A stretch of DNA of 64,000 nt from Fragum whitleyi (lineage: Eukaryota; Mollusca; Bivalvia; Cardiida; Cardiidae). Below the pieces are notes generated by a model. That model made no database searches. It saw only the letters and a program-made list of their open reading frames with translations, and was not told the DNA's origin. The position numbers were made by a program, and so were the translations under genes. The stretch is taken from assembly GCA_948146395.1 (NCBI GenBank), contig OX411552.1, positions 7,902,186 to 7,966,185 of the forward strand, written 5' to 3'. Positions 11,934 to 21,860 of this stretch are shown here, one piece after another; within the stretch, counting starts at the first letter, position 1, and each line of letters starts with the position of its first letter.

Positions 11934-11990
11934 TTGAAGAATGTTTCTAGTTCTCAATTCTGATGTAGCTTTATTCAGGACCTCTTTTTT

Positions 11991-12375
11991 ATGCAGAAAT
12001 AGTTCAGCATATGACACTTATAAACACTTATTTACTTGAAATAAACATTCACTCATTCATTCACTTCAATTGTCGTTTAAACAGCCTTTTTATCAGTAGG
12101 ATGGGTCTAAATTTCATGTTCATTTTACAGTCGTCTCCATCACATTACTCACACATCTGTTTTAAGCATCCTGCTTAACATTTGGAAAGCAAGAGAAAAA
12201 AACAAACCACAAATATCAGATAACAAAATACATTCCATATACTTGTATGACTATAACAAAATTAAAATCTTACATGAGAACAACAAACACAGAGATCTAC
12301 CTTGATCAACTTTAAAATGAAATATAGATGAACTGGAGTCTCAAAGTCACAAAATGATGGTGTAATGAAACTACT
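11991..12375. other. no gene recognised
   Basis: Short stretch near 12105-12160 (TTTACAGTCGTCTCCATCAC) resembles 12985-13030, a local repeat flanking the zinc-finger relic. Confidence 0.5.
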
Positions 12376-12994
12376 TCCAATGCCCAACAAGTAGAGTGAA
12401 TTTGAAAATTGACCCTATCTCTGAACTGTTCCACACAGACATTAAACTGGAAGGGTGCATTATAAGAATGGCAGCCAACCAATATGCATATAATACAGTC
12501 GTAACCATGTCATGAAAAGTGATTTTGCAATGCTTGCAGAAATCCTGCTCCCTGATGTTGCAATGGCTCTCTTCAGTCTTCGTTGCGCTGCTTACCACAA
12601 CCTTTACTTGAACTGGGCCAGTCTGAGAGCCCACGTCAGTAGAGACCATTATACGTTTAACATGTGTACTGGTGGTGGGGCAGTTCTCTTGCGCACTATC
12701 TGTCTTTCTTCAATGCTTTTGGATGGTGCAGACCTCATCAACCTCGGAGTCTTCTTGCCATTCACTTTCAATACTTTTCTCTTGAGATTCATCCTGCTTT
12801 ATCTTGTGCTGAATCTTCTTTTGGCTTCTAAGACAGTCCTTGTTCTTAAAGCCCTTCTCACAAAGATGATATTTCTGACGTGACTTCACACACTCCAGAA
12901 CATGCTGCTTGTAAGTAACACCATTAGGAACTTCTGACTTGCAGACTGCAGACTGAATTACCTGATAAAAGCCATCTTTACCACAAAAATTCAT
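12376..12994 (-). pseudogene. C2H2 zinc-finger relic with Ikaros/hunchback-type terminal fingers
   Basis: From 12994 the frame contains LCEKGFKNKDCLRSQKKIQH, a decayed C2H2 finger, then a K/E/D-rich stretch. An in-frame TGA at 12712-12710 is followed in the same frame by QENCPTTSTHVKRI and later DFCKHCKITFHDMVTTVLY. A two-base frame slip near 12495 leads into MHIG, then CHSYNAPFQFNVC and FRDRVNFQIH. CxxC...MHIG.H followed by PF.xNxC..Q..DR..F..H is the layout of the C-terminal dimerisation fingers of Ikaros/hunchback family factors. One nonsense and one frameshift make it a relic, although an exon of a larger decayed gene is possible. Confidence 0.55.
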
Positions 12995-13219
12995 GTTTAT
13001 TTTACATTCGCTCCATCACAACAGTATCTTGAAATTTGATATGGTGTAGCTTTTAAAACCTCTGTTCTTGACTTGCCAAATTCAGGTCTATCTAATGTAT
13101 ACTTCCTGTTTGATAACAAAGTTTGTTTTTGGACTAAGCATGAAACATTATGGAAATTTTTCATTGCACTTTCCTCTGCCACTATGAATTACAGTTACTT
13201 GAAACTTGGTATTGTGTAT
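12995..13219. other. upstream part of the zinc-finger relic, no clear motif
   Basis: Minus frame 13182-12997 (61 aa) ends just before the zinc-finger frame; no recognisable domain. Confidence 0.3.
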
Positions 13220-13500
13220 CACAGGGCTGTGGAAATACGGATTTTCTCCACTTATCCCTGGTCAAGTAAAAAGGATTTTTCTACTTGTCCAAGATCTAAA
13301 ATTAACTTGTCTGCAAAAAAGGAGAATAGATAGCTTTTGAGAAAAAACATAGTTTTTAATCAAGAAAATGCTGGAATTCAGTATTCTCTTCATCAAAAAC
13401 AATGTTTTCGACCCTTTGCTACAAGCATTAGGCTGGCTAATCTCTAAGATATAATAATACCATTACAAGATTTGCCCTGGCATTTACTTGTCTTCAGATA
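13220..13500 (+). mobile_element. CAGGGSTGTGGAAAT MITE, left part
   Basis: Begins CACAGGGCTGTGGAAATACG and matches 33343-33600 over its length: the ACTTGTCC block, GAAAATGCTG and CATTAGGC. The right half is replaced by the 23-bp minisatellite that starts at 13501. Confidence 0.65.
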
Positions 13501-14171
13501 TACTCAACCAGTCTCATGACTTATACTCAATCAGTCTCATGGCAAGAGACTGGTTGAGTATATGCCAAGAGACTGGTTGAGTATATGCCATGAGACTGAT
13601 TGAGTATATACCATGAGACTACTAGAGTATATGTCATGAGACTGATTGAGTATATGCCATGAGACTGGTTGAGTCTATGCCATGAGACTGGTTGAGTATA
13701 TGCCATGAGACCTATTGAGTATATGCCATGAGGCATCTAGAGTATATGCCATGATACTGGTTGAGTATATGCCAAGAGACTGATTGAGTATATGCCATGA
13801 GACTGGTTGAGTATATGCCATGAGACTAATTGAGTATATGTCATGAGACTGATTGAGTATATGCCATGAGGCTACTAGAGTATATGTCATGAGACCGATT
13901 GAGTATATGCCATGAGACTTCTAGAGCATATGTCATGAAACTGGTTGAGTATATGCCCTGAGACCTCTAGACTATATGCCATGAGACTGTTTGAGTATAT
14001 GCCAGGAGACTGATTGAGTATATGCCATGAGGCTGATTGAAAATATGCCATGAGACTAATTGAGTAAATGTCATGAGACTGATTGAGTATATTCCATGAG
14101 ACTGGTTGAGTATATGCCATGAGACCGATTGAGTATATGCCATGAGACTTCTAGAGTATATGTCATGAGAC
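13501..14171 (+). repeat. 23-bp minisatellite, about 27 direct units plus two inverted units
   Basis: Unit GAGACTGATTGAGTATATGC(CAT) with variants such as TACTAGAGTATATGT. The first two units (13501-13541) are inverted and meet the direct array head to head at about 13542, giving a hairpin. Because 23 is not divisible by 3, all frames read as 23-residue repeats, which explains the 69-77 codon minus frames. There are no spacers, so it is not a CRISPR. Confidence 0.9.
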
Positions 14172-14189
14172 ATATATTTATTTATTTTT

Positions 14190-14530
14190 GTTAAAATCAA
14201 ATATCAACAAGCATGAACGGGCCCATTTCCATGCCCGTTGAACAGGCATGTAATGGGCCGTTAAGGACACGGTCATGAATTGGCACGTTGTGAACGGGCA
14301 TGTTACGGGCCTGTTTAAACTTTTTCAACCAAAATTACCAAAAGGGGTATTAAATGAATAATCATAAAAACTGAATTCTTGTCGTAAAATAGGCATGACA
14401 AGATGGGCCTGTTACATGCCTGTTATGGCACAGCCGTCCATGCCCGTTTCCTTAATGGCCCGTTATGTGGCCGTTGTGACGGGCTCATAACGGGCCTGTC
14501 CAAGCCCATCAGTTTTTGCCTGTGTAAAAA
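14190..14530. repeat. GGGC-rich cluster of short inverted repeats (foldback-like)
   Basis: Many interspersed AACGGGCATG and CATGCCCGTT type words in both orientations, in sequence otherwise AT-rich. Likely a decayed foldback element; clean ends are not visible. Confidence 0.45.
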
Positions 14531-15815
14531 TGGGGAATATGATTGAAACTACCACTACAGCGAAAAATCCCCATGCTCAGATCAACCATAATCTGGCCAA
14601 TGGCTTGAACCAGGCTAGGATTTACCATTCTAGGATAAAGCTTGGTATTTCTCTTCTTTGACTTGGCTTGTTCTTTTAACCAAGCCTGGAATGGACCTGC
14701 ATTACCAAGCCTTGTCTAAGCTTGGGCCGGGTTGCTAGAAAAATCTTAAGCCAAGTTTGACATCTCAAGGTCAAGTCAACCTGAGTTGCTAGAAAAATCT
14801 TAAGTCTGGCACGGTACATTACAACAATAGGCAAGCCTAAGACATACTTAGGACACGTTTGATGTTTAATAAGTCTCAAGTCCTGTAGGCCATCTTCGGG
14901 CTTCTGATTATTCTAGAAATCTGGCCCTGTAATAATCCAAGTTAAAAACAGGCTTCATAATTCACAAATGATCCAAGTTCAGATAAAGCCATCCCAGAAC
15001 AGGCTTGGTCCACAAAATAGAAACCCAAGACTGGTCCAAGAATGATTCAACCAAGCCTGGTCTATACATATGGAAATCCAAGTGTGAAAGTCAAAAAAAT
15101 TAAGGATTATGGGATGGGTGTTCGGTCTAGATCAAGTGAACCATGGGTAAAGGAGGTTATATTTTTGTGGGAACTGGCACCCTCCCAGCTCTTGTACAAT
15201 GCTGGTAAAGTTCAAAGTATAAAGAACAAGAACAAGCCACTTGTAGTATGCAACAGCAAAATTTTTATTAGTAGTAACCCAAGAGCAGTGACAAGGACAG
15301 GAACACTAATGCTGTCACAGAAACTCTAAAAAGATACAAGACATATGGTATATATATTTTACTACAGACCATGTAGAGAGGGTATTTTATTCAGACCACA
15401 ACACCCTCTAAAAATGCCCCCAATTTTCTTTTTATTTTGTAAAGCAAATAAAATCCCTACTGACCCTTCTAATTTTTTATGGAATTTAGTTGGAACCAAC
15501 AACTTTTGTTTTGTTTACGCCTAACTGATACTGTCACAGAGTGTGGCCAATTTTATACACACATTCTTTTTGACGGAATGGGTAGTTGTTGATTGATAGG
15601 AAAACATTGTGACTCTCCCAGGTTCTTATACATTACATTATACGCAAACTATTACTATTATAAGATGATATTTTTGTCAATACTCATATTCTTTGCCATT
15701 TATTCTGACAAAATGGACAAGATCAGCATTGAAATTCAGGACTGAGCTTTGAACCAATAAATAAACATGTCAAAGTGGTTCAAAGACTGCCACGTCAAAG
15801 TTTATGCAGTGACCA
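14531..15815. other. no gene recognised
   Basis: 14590-15060 has repeated AAGCCTG/CAGGCTT and CTAGAAAAATCTTAAG words. The frame at 15042-15329 (95 aa) has no motif. Confidence 0.45.
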
Positions 15816-15826
15816 ACTATTCTACT

Positions 15827-16485
15827 CAAAAAAACTTTTGCAACACTTAACTATTTTGATGTAAAAAAGATTTCAGGGCAAACTTTTAGCACCTTTTGTG
15901 CTTTTTGGCATCTGTCAGGCCTGATGAATAAACTTGGAAAATCTGGTTAGTCAGTTCTAAGCCATAACTGCTGCAGGGGTTTCAACGGACGGGTGCCCCC
16001 TAAATTCAATTTCACAAAATGTCCATTTAGAACTTCATGACCCTCCTTCAGACTGCAGTAACCATGACAAGCAAATTTTGGTGCAAAAATGACAAATTCT
16101 GGTGTAATTTTCACTATCTAAGGTTTAATAATGAACAAACGAAGTTTTCAATAAATTTGAATTTTTGGGTTAAAAATGCCATTTTAATTCTTATACTTAA
16201 AATGTGCTCCAGGTCGTCCAGTGTACAAAATTGAAAACAGAATTCACTTTTGAGCTTCAGAACAAAACTTACAGATTTTCAAAAATTCCTTAAGATGGTT
16301 TTGATTAAAAAGACAACAATTTTTCAGTTTTTAAGTAAGAACAAAATAAAAAAGAAATTTTAGACAAATTTTAAGGAAGTAGTTGCTTCAATGGAATGTA
16401 GCATTTTTATCACCAACAACGTATTGGAAAATTATTGAAATTTAAAAATATTGGAAAATATGAGTGGTGCAAAACTTATTTTGAG
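15827..16485. mobile_element. TIR element of mariner-like type
   Basis: The left end CTACTCAAAAAAACTTTTGC is answered on the right by GCAAAACTTATTTTGAGTAG followed by TATATT. No transposase frame inside. The TIR resembles that of the element at 57911 (CACTACTCAAAAGTTCTAAG), so the two are probably related families with TA targets. Confidence 0.65.
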
Positions 16486-16603
16486 TAGTATATTATACAC
16501 ATCCTGAAATTGCCCAAAACCAATTATATTGACATTTCGCTGATTGATTCTTGCCCCCCTTTCAAGATGGCAGCCAAACCTTAAAGGGGTTTATTGGCAT
16601 TCT

Positions 16604-17275
16604 TCACATTACAATATTACAATAGATATCTTTCAAGAGGTTTTGCATGCCGAACACAAGAGAATCTGGCTCGAACTCGTAGACACCTCTCTGAAAACTC
16701 ACAATGCCATTACTGGCGATGCATTTCTCTAAAACTGCATTTTTTGCACAAACTAAGACACCCACAGATGGTCTTTGATGGAGTGCAGCAGGCATGAGCA
16801 TAAATCTAACTTGAGATATATAATCCTGATGAAATACCCTCCTTTTCTTAATTTCAATTACTAAATGTTCTTTGCTTTCGCTTTCCAGCACAATGTCTGG
16901 TACAAACTTGATGACTTTTGAGGCTGACAAGGGGACTATATCTAATTGTCTCTGAACAGGAATGCGAGGTGAACGTTTTAGCGGCGGAGATTCTGGTGGC
17001 AACTTCTAAGGAGATTCTGATGGCGAGGATTCATTGCCACTTCGCTCAAATGTAATTTTAAATAATGTATCCCGAACTGCTGGCTCATTGGCAGCACTGT
17101 TACCACCAATATTAACCACTGTCATTGATCTTTCTGAGGCGAATAGATCTGACATGAGTTTTGTGCACATTCTTCTGCCACGTGAGTTGGCCATTTCAGC
17201 GAAAAATCCTTGTGTGATAGTTTGTTCGTTTAGGGTTAAGTCACCTGAAAAGAATAGAAAGAGATGATCAAACAT
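16604..17275 (-). pseudogene. PD-(D/E)XK nuclease-like ORF with one internal stop
   Basis: A single minus-strand frame from a CAG acceptor-like site (about 17252) to 16604, interrupted only by TAG at 17008-17006. The first part reads MANSRGRRMCTKLMSDLFAS and a Ser/Pro-rich linker spans the stop. The second part has VIKFVPDIVLESE then HLVIEIKKRR, a PD...ExK nuclease signature, with a downstream DYISQVRF (motif with Gln) and VGVLVCAK strand. About 220 residues in total. It could be a recently silenced gene, a readthrough product, or an exon of a mobile-element gene. The fold call is by motif only, and I do not recognise the family. Confidence 0.5.
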
Positions 17276-17359
17276 GATTTGGCAAGATCAAACAAAACAC
17301 CGATTATCAAGAAGTGTTCCTGAAAAACACTAAGCATACTTATAAGTCAGGTGAAGTGC

Positions 17360-17494
17360 ATTCCAGAGTATATGTCATGAGACTGGTTGAGAATATGCCA
17401 TGAGACTGATTGAGTATATGCCATGGGACTTATTGAATAGGCAAGTGGTCTTATAAAATGTACTTGTCCGCAGGTAAAAAAAGCTATTTTAAGA
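17360..17494 (+). repeat. MITE right half with 23-bp units, copy 1
   Basis: Three 23-bp minisatellite units followed by GACTTATTGAATAGGCAAGT and CTTGTCCGCAGGTAAAAAAA, the right half of the MITE seen complete at 33343-33694. Confidence 0.7.
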
Positions 17495-17916
17495 CTTTTT
17501 TTTCAGGCTTTACATACTATTATAAAACACACTCAAAATGATGGTATAATTTATTTCAAAGATTTCATCCCCTATTTTGGATTTTTTTTCTCTTACACAA
17601 AGGACCTGCCAGCATACCCCTTAACTGCAGGAATATCCCTGTCTGTGACAAGCACTTGGGGTTATATGTCAGTTTGAGACAGCTCTTGTTTGTTGTGTAA
17701 TTGTCACCTGCTTGCTACCATGTGGCAAACATTATAAATCCATTTGAGGCTATTGTGACTAAGAGATGAACAGTGTTGTTACGATTATATTAATGGCTCA
17801 AAATGAAATATTTGCATCTGCCTTTGAAAATATAGGCAGTTACAACTGTTTTGAGTTGTATCATTGATATGTGCTCCTGGCTTGAGCACAAGCTTTCAAT
17901 GAAAACATTTGCTGCA
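17495..17916. other. sequence between two 127-bp direct repeats; contains half of a CAGTTGTAAC hairpin
   Basis: AT-rich, no gene. Includes ATAGGCAGTTACAACTG near 17830-17850, one arm of a hairpin repeat seen complete elsewhere. Confidence 0.45.
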
Positions 17917-18043
17917 TGTCATGAGACTGGTTGAGAATATGCCATGAGACTGATTGAGTATATGCCATGGGACTTATTGAATAGACAAGTGGTCTTATAA
18001 AATGTACTTGTCCGCAGGTAAAAAAAGCTATTTTAAGACTTTT
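17917..18043 (+). repeat. MITE right half with 23-bp units, copy 2
   Basis: Nearly identical over 127 bp to 17368-17494, 549 bp downstream, same orientation. Suggests a local duplication or two insertions of the same element fragment. Confidence 0.7.
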
Positions 18044-19028
18044 GGCTGTTGTCTAGGGAAATGGCTTCTAAAAATATTTAAGGAGTTTTCTTCTAATTGT
18101 CTCTCCAGGTAATCATATAACACAATGAGACGAAATATGTTACTTTATCAGTTGATTAAACATCCTACTTTGAAATGAGATAAAACTTTTGGTGTATGCA
18201 TCTAAAATCCCTGATATTGTTTTGATGAAATTTTCCCATATCAGGGCTAATAAAACTCGCCATACATGCCGCCCAGATGTAACCAGTGGAAACAGAATGA
18301 TTTAATTTACATGGCTTCTTGGAAAATAGAAAACGTAGAATGATACCTTGTGAACATTGAACATTACAGATCAAATATATTGCTGGAACTAAGTTGGCCT
18401 AGCCAGCACAAACATACAAATCTTGGAGCATAAAGTATAATAAAACATGTGTAATAACAAAAAGTTCATGGTTTGCTCAGTAAAAGTAACAAAGACATGG
18501 AGTGCTCGTGAAAATTTTTGAAATGTTGGTTACACGTTGACCCTAGCACTTTTAATGAATTTGTAAGGTTCCAATACATTGGCTTAATAAAAAGTATAAA
18601 AAGTATTTTGATGCTAGTTGGCCTAGACATCAGATAAAGGAAATAAATTGTAGAATATGAATATCAGTAATTGTGTCTTAATCTTAATGAAAATGTAGGA
18701 TTTCATGCAACTGCAAGCCTGATAATACAACAATTGATACAAGATTTGTAATATTCTGCACAGTACCTGCTGGAAACATCAATCAAAATTGCTATTGAAA
18801 GAAATCCATTATTTCAAACCTATAAAACCACTAAAAGTTTGGGTCATAATCAAAGGTGATACTAGATAATTATAAGAAAACGATCGCTATGTGTAAAGGT
18901 AATGCTGTCTCATATTGAAAATGACTTTTACTTGGCTTTAGATCAATGTGCAAAGAGCGACAGGCTTTATGATATAACACAATGAAGGCAGAATTATGAC
19001 AGAAAGGATTTCACTGGTCAATGATTCA
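18044..19028. other. no gene recognised
   Basis: AT-rich; minus frame 18374-18165 without motif. Confidence 0.5.
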
Positions 19029-20240
19029 AGCTGTTGGACGGATATATTTTTGATATGCCCCGGATGTCCATCAACCTAATGTTTTTATCTTATTAGGTGT
19101 ACAATTTATTTGTCTAGCATATGTTGCACCACCAATCCAAAGAGAGTTAGTGGTAAATTTAGCTGAATCTAAGCCAAGACCTTCAATTGCGGCAGCCACC
19201 ACCATAGCGCAGTTGGTTAGGCATAAGATTTCCAATCTGGAAGTCGTGGGTTCGATCCCCGGTGGCGGCAAATATCCTTTCCGATGTTTGTCTCTCGAGA
19301 ATGGGTAGATAATCGTAAACCTATGTGAGATAGCAGTCGGAGGCTAGGAAAGGGTGAAATGGTAGTAAAGGTGAAAGAAATACCAGGAAACCATTGTTAG
19401 GTGCTCCAATTGAGGCGATATAACTGCGAAATTGTTGAAAGCAGCGTAAAACCCATTCAAACAAACAAATTCAATTGCGGCACGGAGAATTGATCGAAAT
19501 GAATCTGCTGTGATTGCTTGGCCTTTATTATTTACAAAGAGAGGACCATTCGGAAAAGGGGAATGAGTTACATATTGATGTAAGGAGATAACGGACAAAA
19601 CGCTCCTTTGCCCATCAGATGAAATTTGATAGATTGTGATCTGCCATTGGAGTGATTTAAATGGACATCCCTGGATGACCATCGACCTAATGGGTTTATC
19701 TTATTAGGTGTACAATTTATTTGTCTAGCATATGTTGCACCACCAATCCGAAAAGAGTAAGTGGTAAATTTGTCACCGAATGCAATTGGCCGTGTTTATG
19801 ACGAAACGCGATGTTTCTGCGCATAAGCATATTGTCGGAGCCTGTCCTTGTGCTGGCCATTTCTCCAAATAGTAATAGGGCATAAAAAGCCAAAAGGAAC
19901 ATTGCTTTAAATAACTTTGTATCTTGATCTGACAAGGATTTCTTGATGCCAGTTACTAGTTTATGCAACATCGATATTGTGATAGGGCAGAGTTTATCGG
20001 GCATGTTAATGGCAAGTGATTCCGTCTGATTTGGCAAATTTCGAATTTTATGTACATAACTCATAGCTGAGACCATAGATTATATTGATGAGGGTTTCAT
20101 TTTAGCCAAAGATTGAAAAGCAATAAATTGCGCCAACTGTAATTCTATTATTGGAAGTAAAGGCTTATGTGGGTATGAGGTAGCATGAAATTGCCTATAG
20201 TGTTTAAAAGCATTTTTGTAATTAACGATACTCGACTTTG
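19029..20240 (-). pseudogene. DIRS-like tyrosine recombinase, rearranged
   Basis: Minus strand. The N-terminal part (20240-19780) has a helical start and KAMFLLAFYALLLFGEM, the box A region of DIRS recombinases, where Arg would normally stand (LRFGEM) and is Leu here. Next comes a misplaced copy of the C-terminal box (FTTYSFRIGGATYARQI, 19773-19684). The middle part (CPFKSL..., GPLFVNNKGQAITADSFRSI, 19682-19483) follows, and then, beyond a SINE, the proper C-terminal end (19181-19029) with GATYARQINCTPNKIKTLG and AYQKYIRP. In the proper copy the SFRIG arginine is Trp, and an in-frame TGA interrupts the end. The scrambled order and lost arginines mean it is inactive. Confidence 0.75.
19195..19469 (+). 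mobile_element. tRNA-headed SINE with 13-bp target duplication
   Basis: The head (19195-19270) has an A box TAGCGCAGTTGGTTAGGC and B box GGTTCGATCCC. It is followed by a body with GAGGCTAGGAAAGGGTG and GTTAGGTGCTCC, and a tail ending ATTCAAACAAACAA. TTCAATTGCGGCA stands on both sides (19182-19194 and 19470-19482). It interrupts the recombinase of the DIRS-like element, so it is younger than that element. Not a functional tRNA: the acceptor stem is poor and a body follows. Confidence 0.9.
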
Positions 20241-20276
20241 ATAGCAACTGAGATAGCAAAGATTTTATACATGAAT

Positions 20277-21860
20277 TTAAAGCACTTGACTAATGTTGTC
20301 GGGCACCACTGTAGCTGTTTTGTCCATATCCAGTGCAAGTTCTTTGAATCTGTCCACCTGCAAACGGGAAAGGACTTCCGGTAAGACATTAAGATTTCCA
20401 GCAATATGTGTAGTTTTAATTAGAATGTTCTGTGACATGCAGGAAATGACTAGACAGCAAACTAAAATCATCAAATGTTTGTCTCGCTAAGTTTGGCGGT
20501 TAGTTATGTACACAACTGCAGCATTATCTGAATGAATACACCTATTTTCGAGTTCAAACTTCAAAAGATGACAATCAGATAGAGCTCCTAAAAGGAAAAG
20601 GCATCAGTTCAAGGTCCTGTGGCCAAGCCCTATAAAACCAATGAGATTTGAAAATTGCGGCATAGCCAAAAGATCCTGCAGCGTCAGAAAAACAATGTAA
20701 CTGGCTGTCCAAAATCCATTTAGTCCATAAAGTATCAATTGCCTACCATTGAAATGATCAATAAATAGCTGCCAAGCTTTTATGTCTAATTTGCTCTTGC
20801 AATTTAACGTAATTTGGTGATAAGGTTGAGTAACTTTCTTTGTAAGGTCGGTTAATCGCCACATAAAAGGCCGACCTGGGACCACCACGCTGCAGTAGAA
20901 ATTAAGGAGACTAAATAAAGACTGGAGTTCATGTAAAGTTATCTTTCTCCACCCAACTAAATCTTTTAAGAGAGATCGCAGTTTGGACAGCTTGTCCATT
21001 GGTAGACGAGCTTAAATTTTAATGGAATCTAACTCTAACCCCATTAATTTTATTATTTGCTTGGCATTCTCGGTTTTTTCAGCCTTAATTGGTACCCCTA
21101 TGTATTAACAAAAATCTAAGAAACGAAGTAAGGCAGACCGACAGCCTACTTTTGAATGGGCCATGAGTAGAAAATCATCCAAAATGTGTATAATAAATGG
21201 TATATGGTATATTTCCTTTGCTATCCATTCCAAAGCAGTGCTAAATGCCTCAAATATGGCACAGGAGCTGGACAGACCCATGGCTAATGCGGAATCATAA
21301 TAATAGTGACCTTGCCAGTGAATACCTAGTAGTTCATGGTCTTTTGGATGAATAGGGATTAGCCGAAAAGCATTATCTATGTTCGTCTTAGCCACCCCCA
21401 CCCACTTTGATTAACAATGCAACAGCATCATCAAAGGATGTGTACAAAACTTCAGAAAAGTCTGGTGGAATATGGTCATTAATTGATTCATTTTCTGGAT
21501 AGCTAAGATGCTGAATTAATCTATATTGACCAGGGGCTTTCTTAGGGACTAACCCAATAGGGCTAATTTGAAGATTAGCAAATGGTTTGTGTTCAAATGG
21601 ACCCTTGATCTGACCCATACAGATTTTCTCCTCTAGTTTGTGTTGTACTTTGTTAGGCAAATCCAATGCCTTTGTTAAATTATGTGAAAACCTACTTTTT
21701 CGGGGACCTGTGTAACCAATACAAAAACCATAGGTGAAACCATTAGTCAGGTAACTTGCATTTGGATAGTTAGCTAATAAAGATGCAAATTTAGTATGTT
21801 TTATAGGGGTGACCAGTTTATCATCTCTACTTTTTTGCCTTTGTGGTGTTATTTTGGAAA
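20277..21860 (-). pseudogene. DIRS-like reverse transcriptase-RNase H
   Basis: The RT starts in the frame shared with gag (about 21815-21390: ISPIGLVPKKAPGQYRLIQH, then SEVLYTSFDDA). It shifts frame in a G run at about 21395-21405 and continues with KTNIDNAFRLIPIHP, GLSSSCAIFEAFSTALEWIA and the catalytic ILDDFLL. Two in-frame TAA codons (about 21105 and 21014) precede the connection and RNase H region (LFSLLNFYCSVVVPGRPFM). The RNase H end has HSDNAAVVYITN and NLNVLPEVLSRLQ, the usual DIRS close. LDDFL instead of YxDD is typical of DIRS RTs. The gene is dead but long, so decay is recent to moderate. Confidence 0.8.

Larger units (their letters stand above)
7030..11990. repeat. segmental duplication copy 1 (partner 25760-28140)
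   Basis: Collinear with 25760-28140 once four insertions are set aside: the TTAA MITE at 7046, the short element at 9201, the TA element at 9502 and the tandem-core element at 10671. Net length is about 2.2 kb in 7271-11940 against 2.3 kb in the partner. Both carry BEN, helicase-like and transposase-like relics in the same order on the minus strand. Confidence 0.85.

Noticed and set aside
13501..14171. Possible CRISPR array
   Set aside because: Contiguous 23-bp units without spacers, in a eukaryotic setting.
13527..14200. Four minus-strand frames of 69-77 codons with MAYTQPVSWHILNQ-type repeats
   Set aside because: They are a by-product of a 23-bp minisatellite; every frame reads as a 23-residue repeat with no other coding sign.
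19195..19270. tRNA gene
   Set aside because: A and B boxes are present, but a SINE body, tail and target duplication follow. The same holds for 31359, 55868, 61079 (minus) and 63603.
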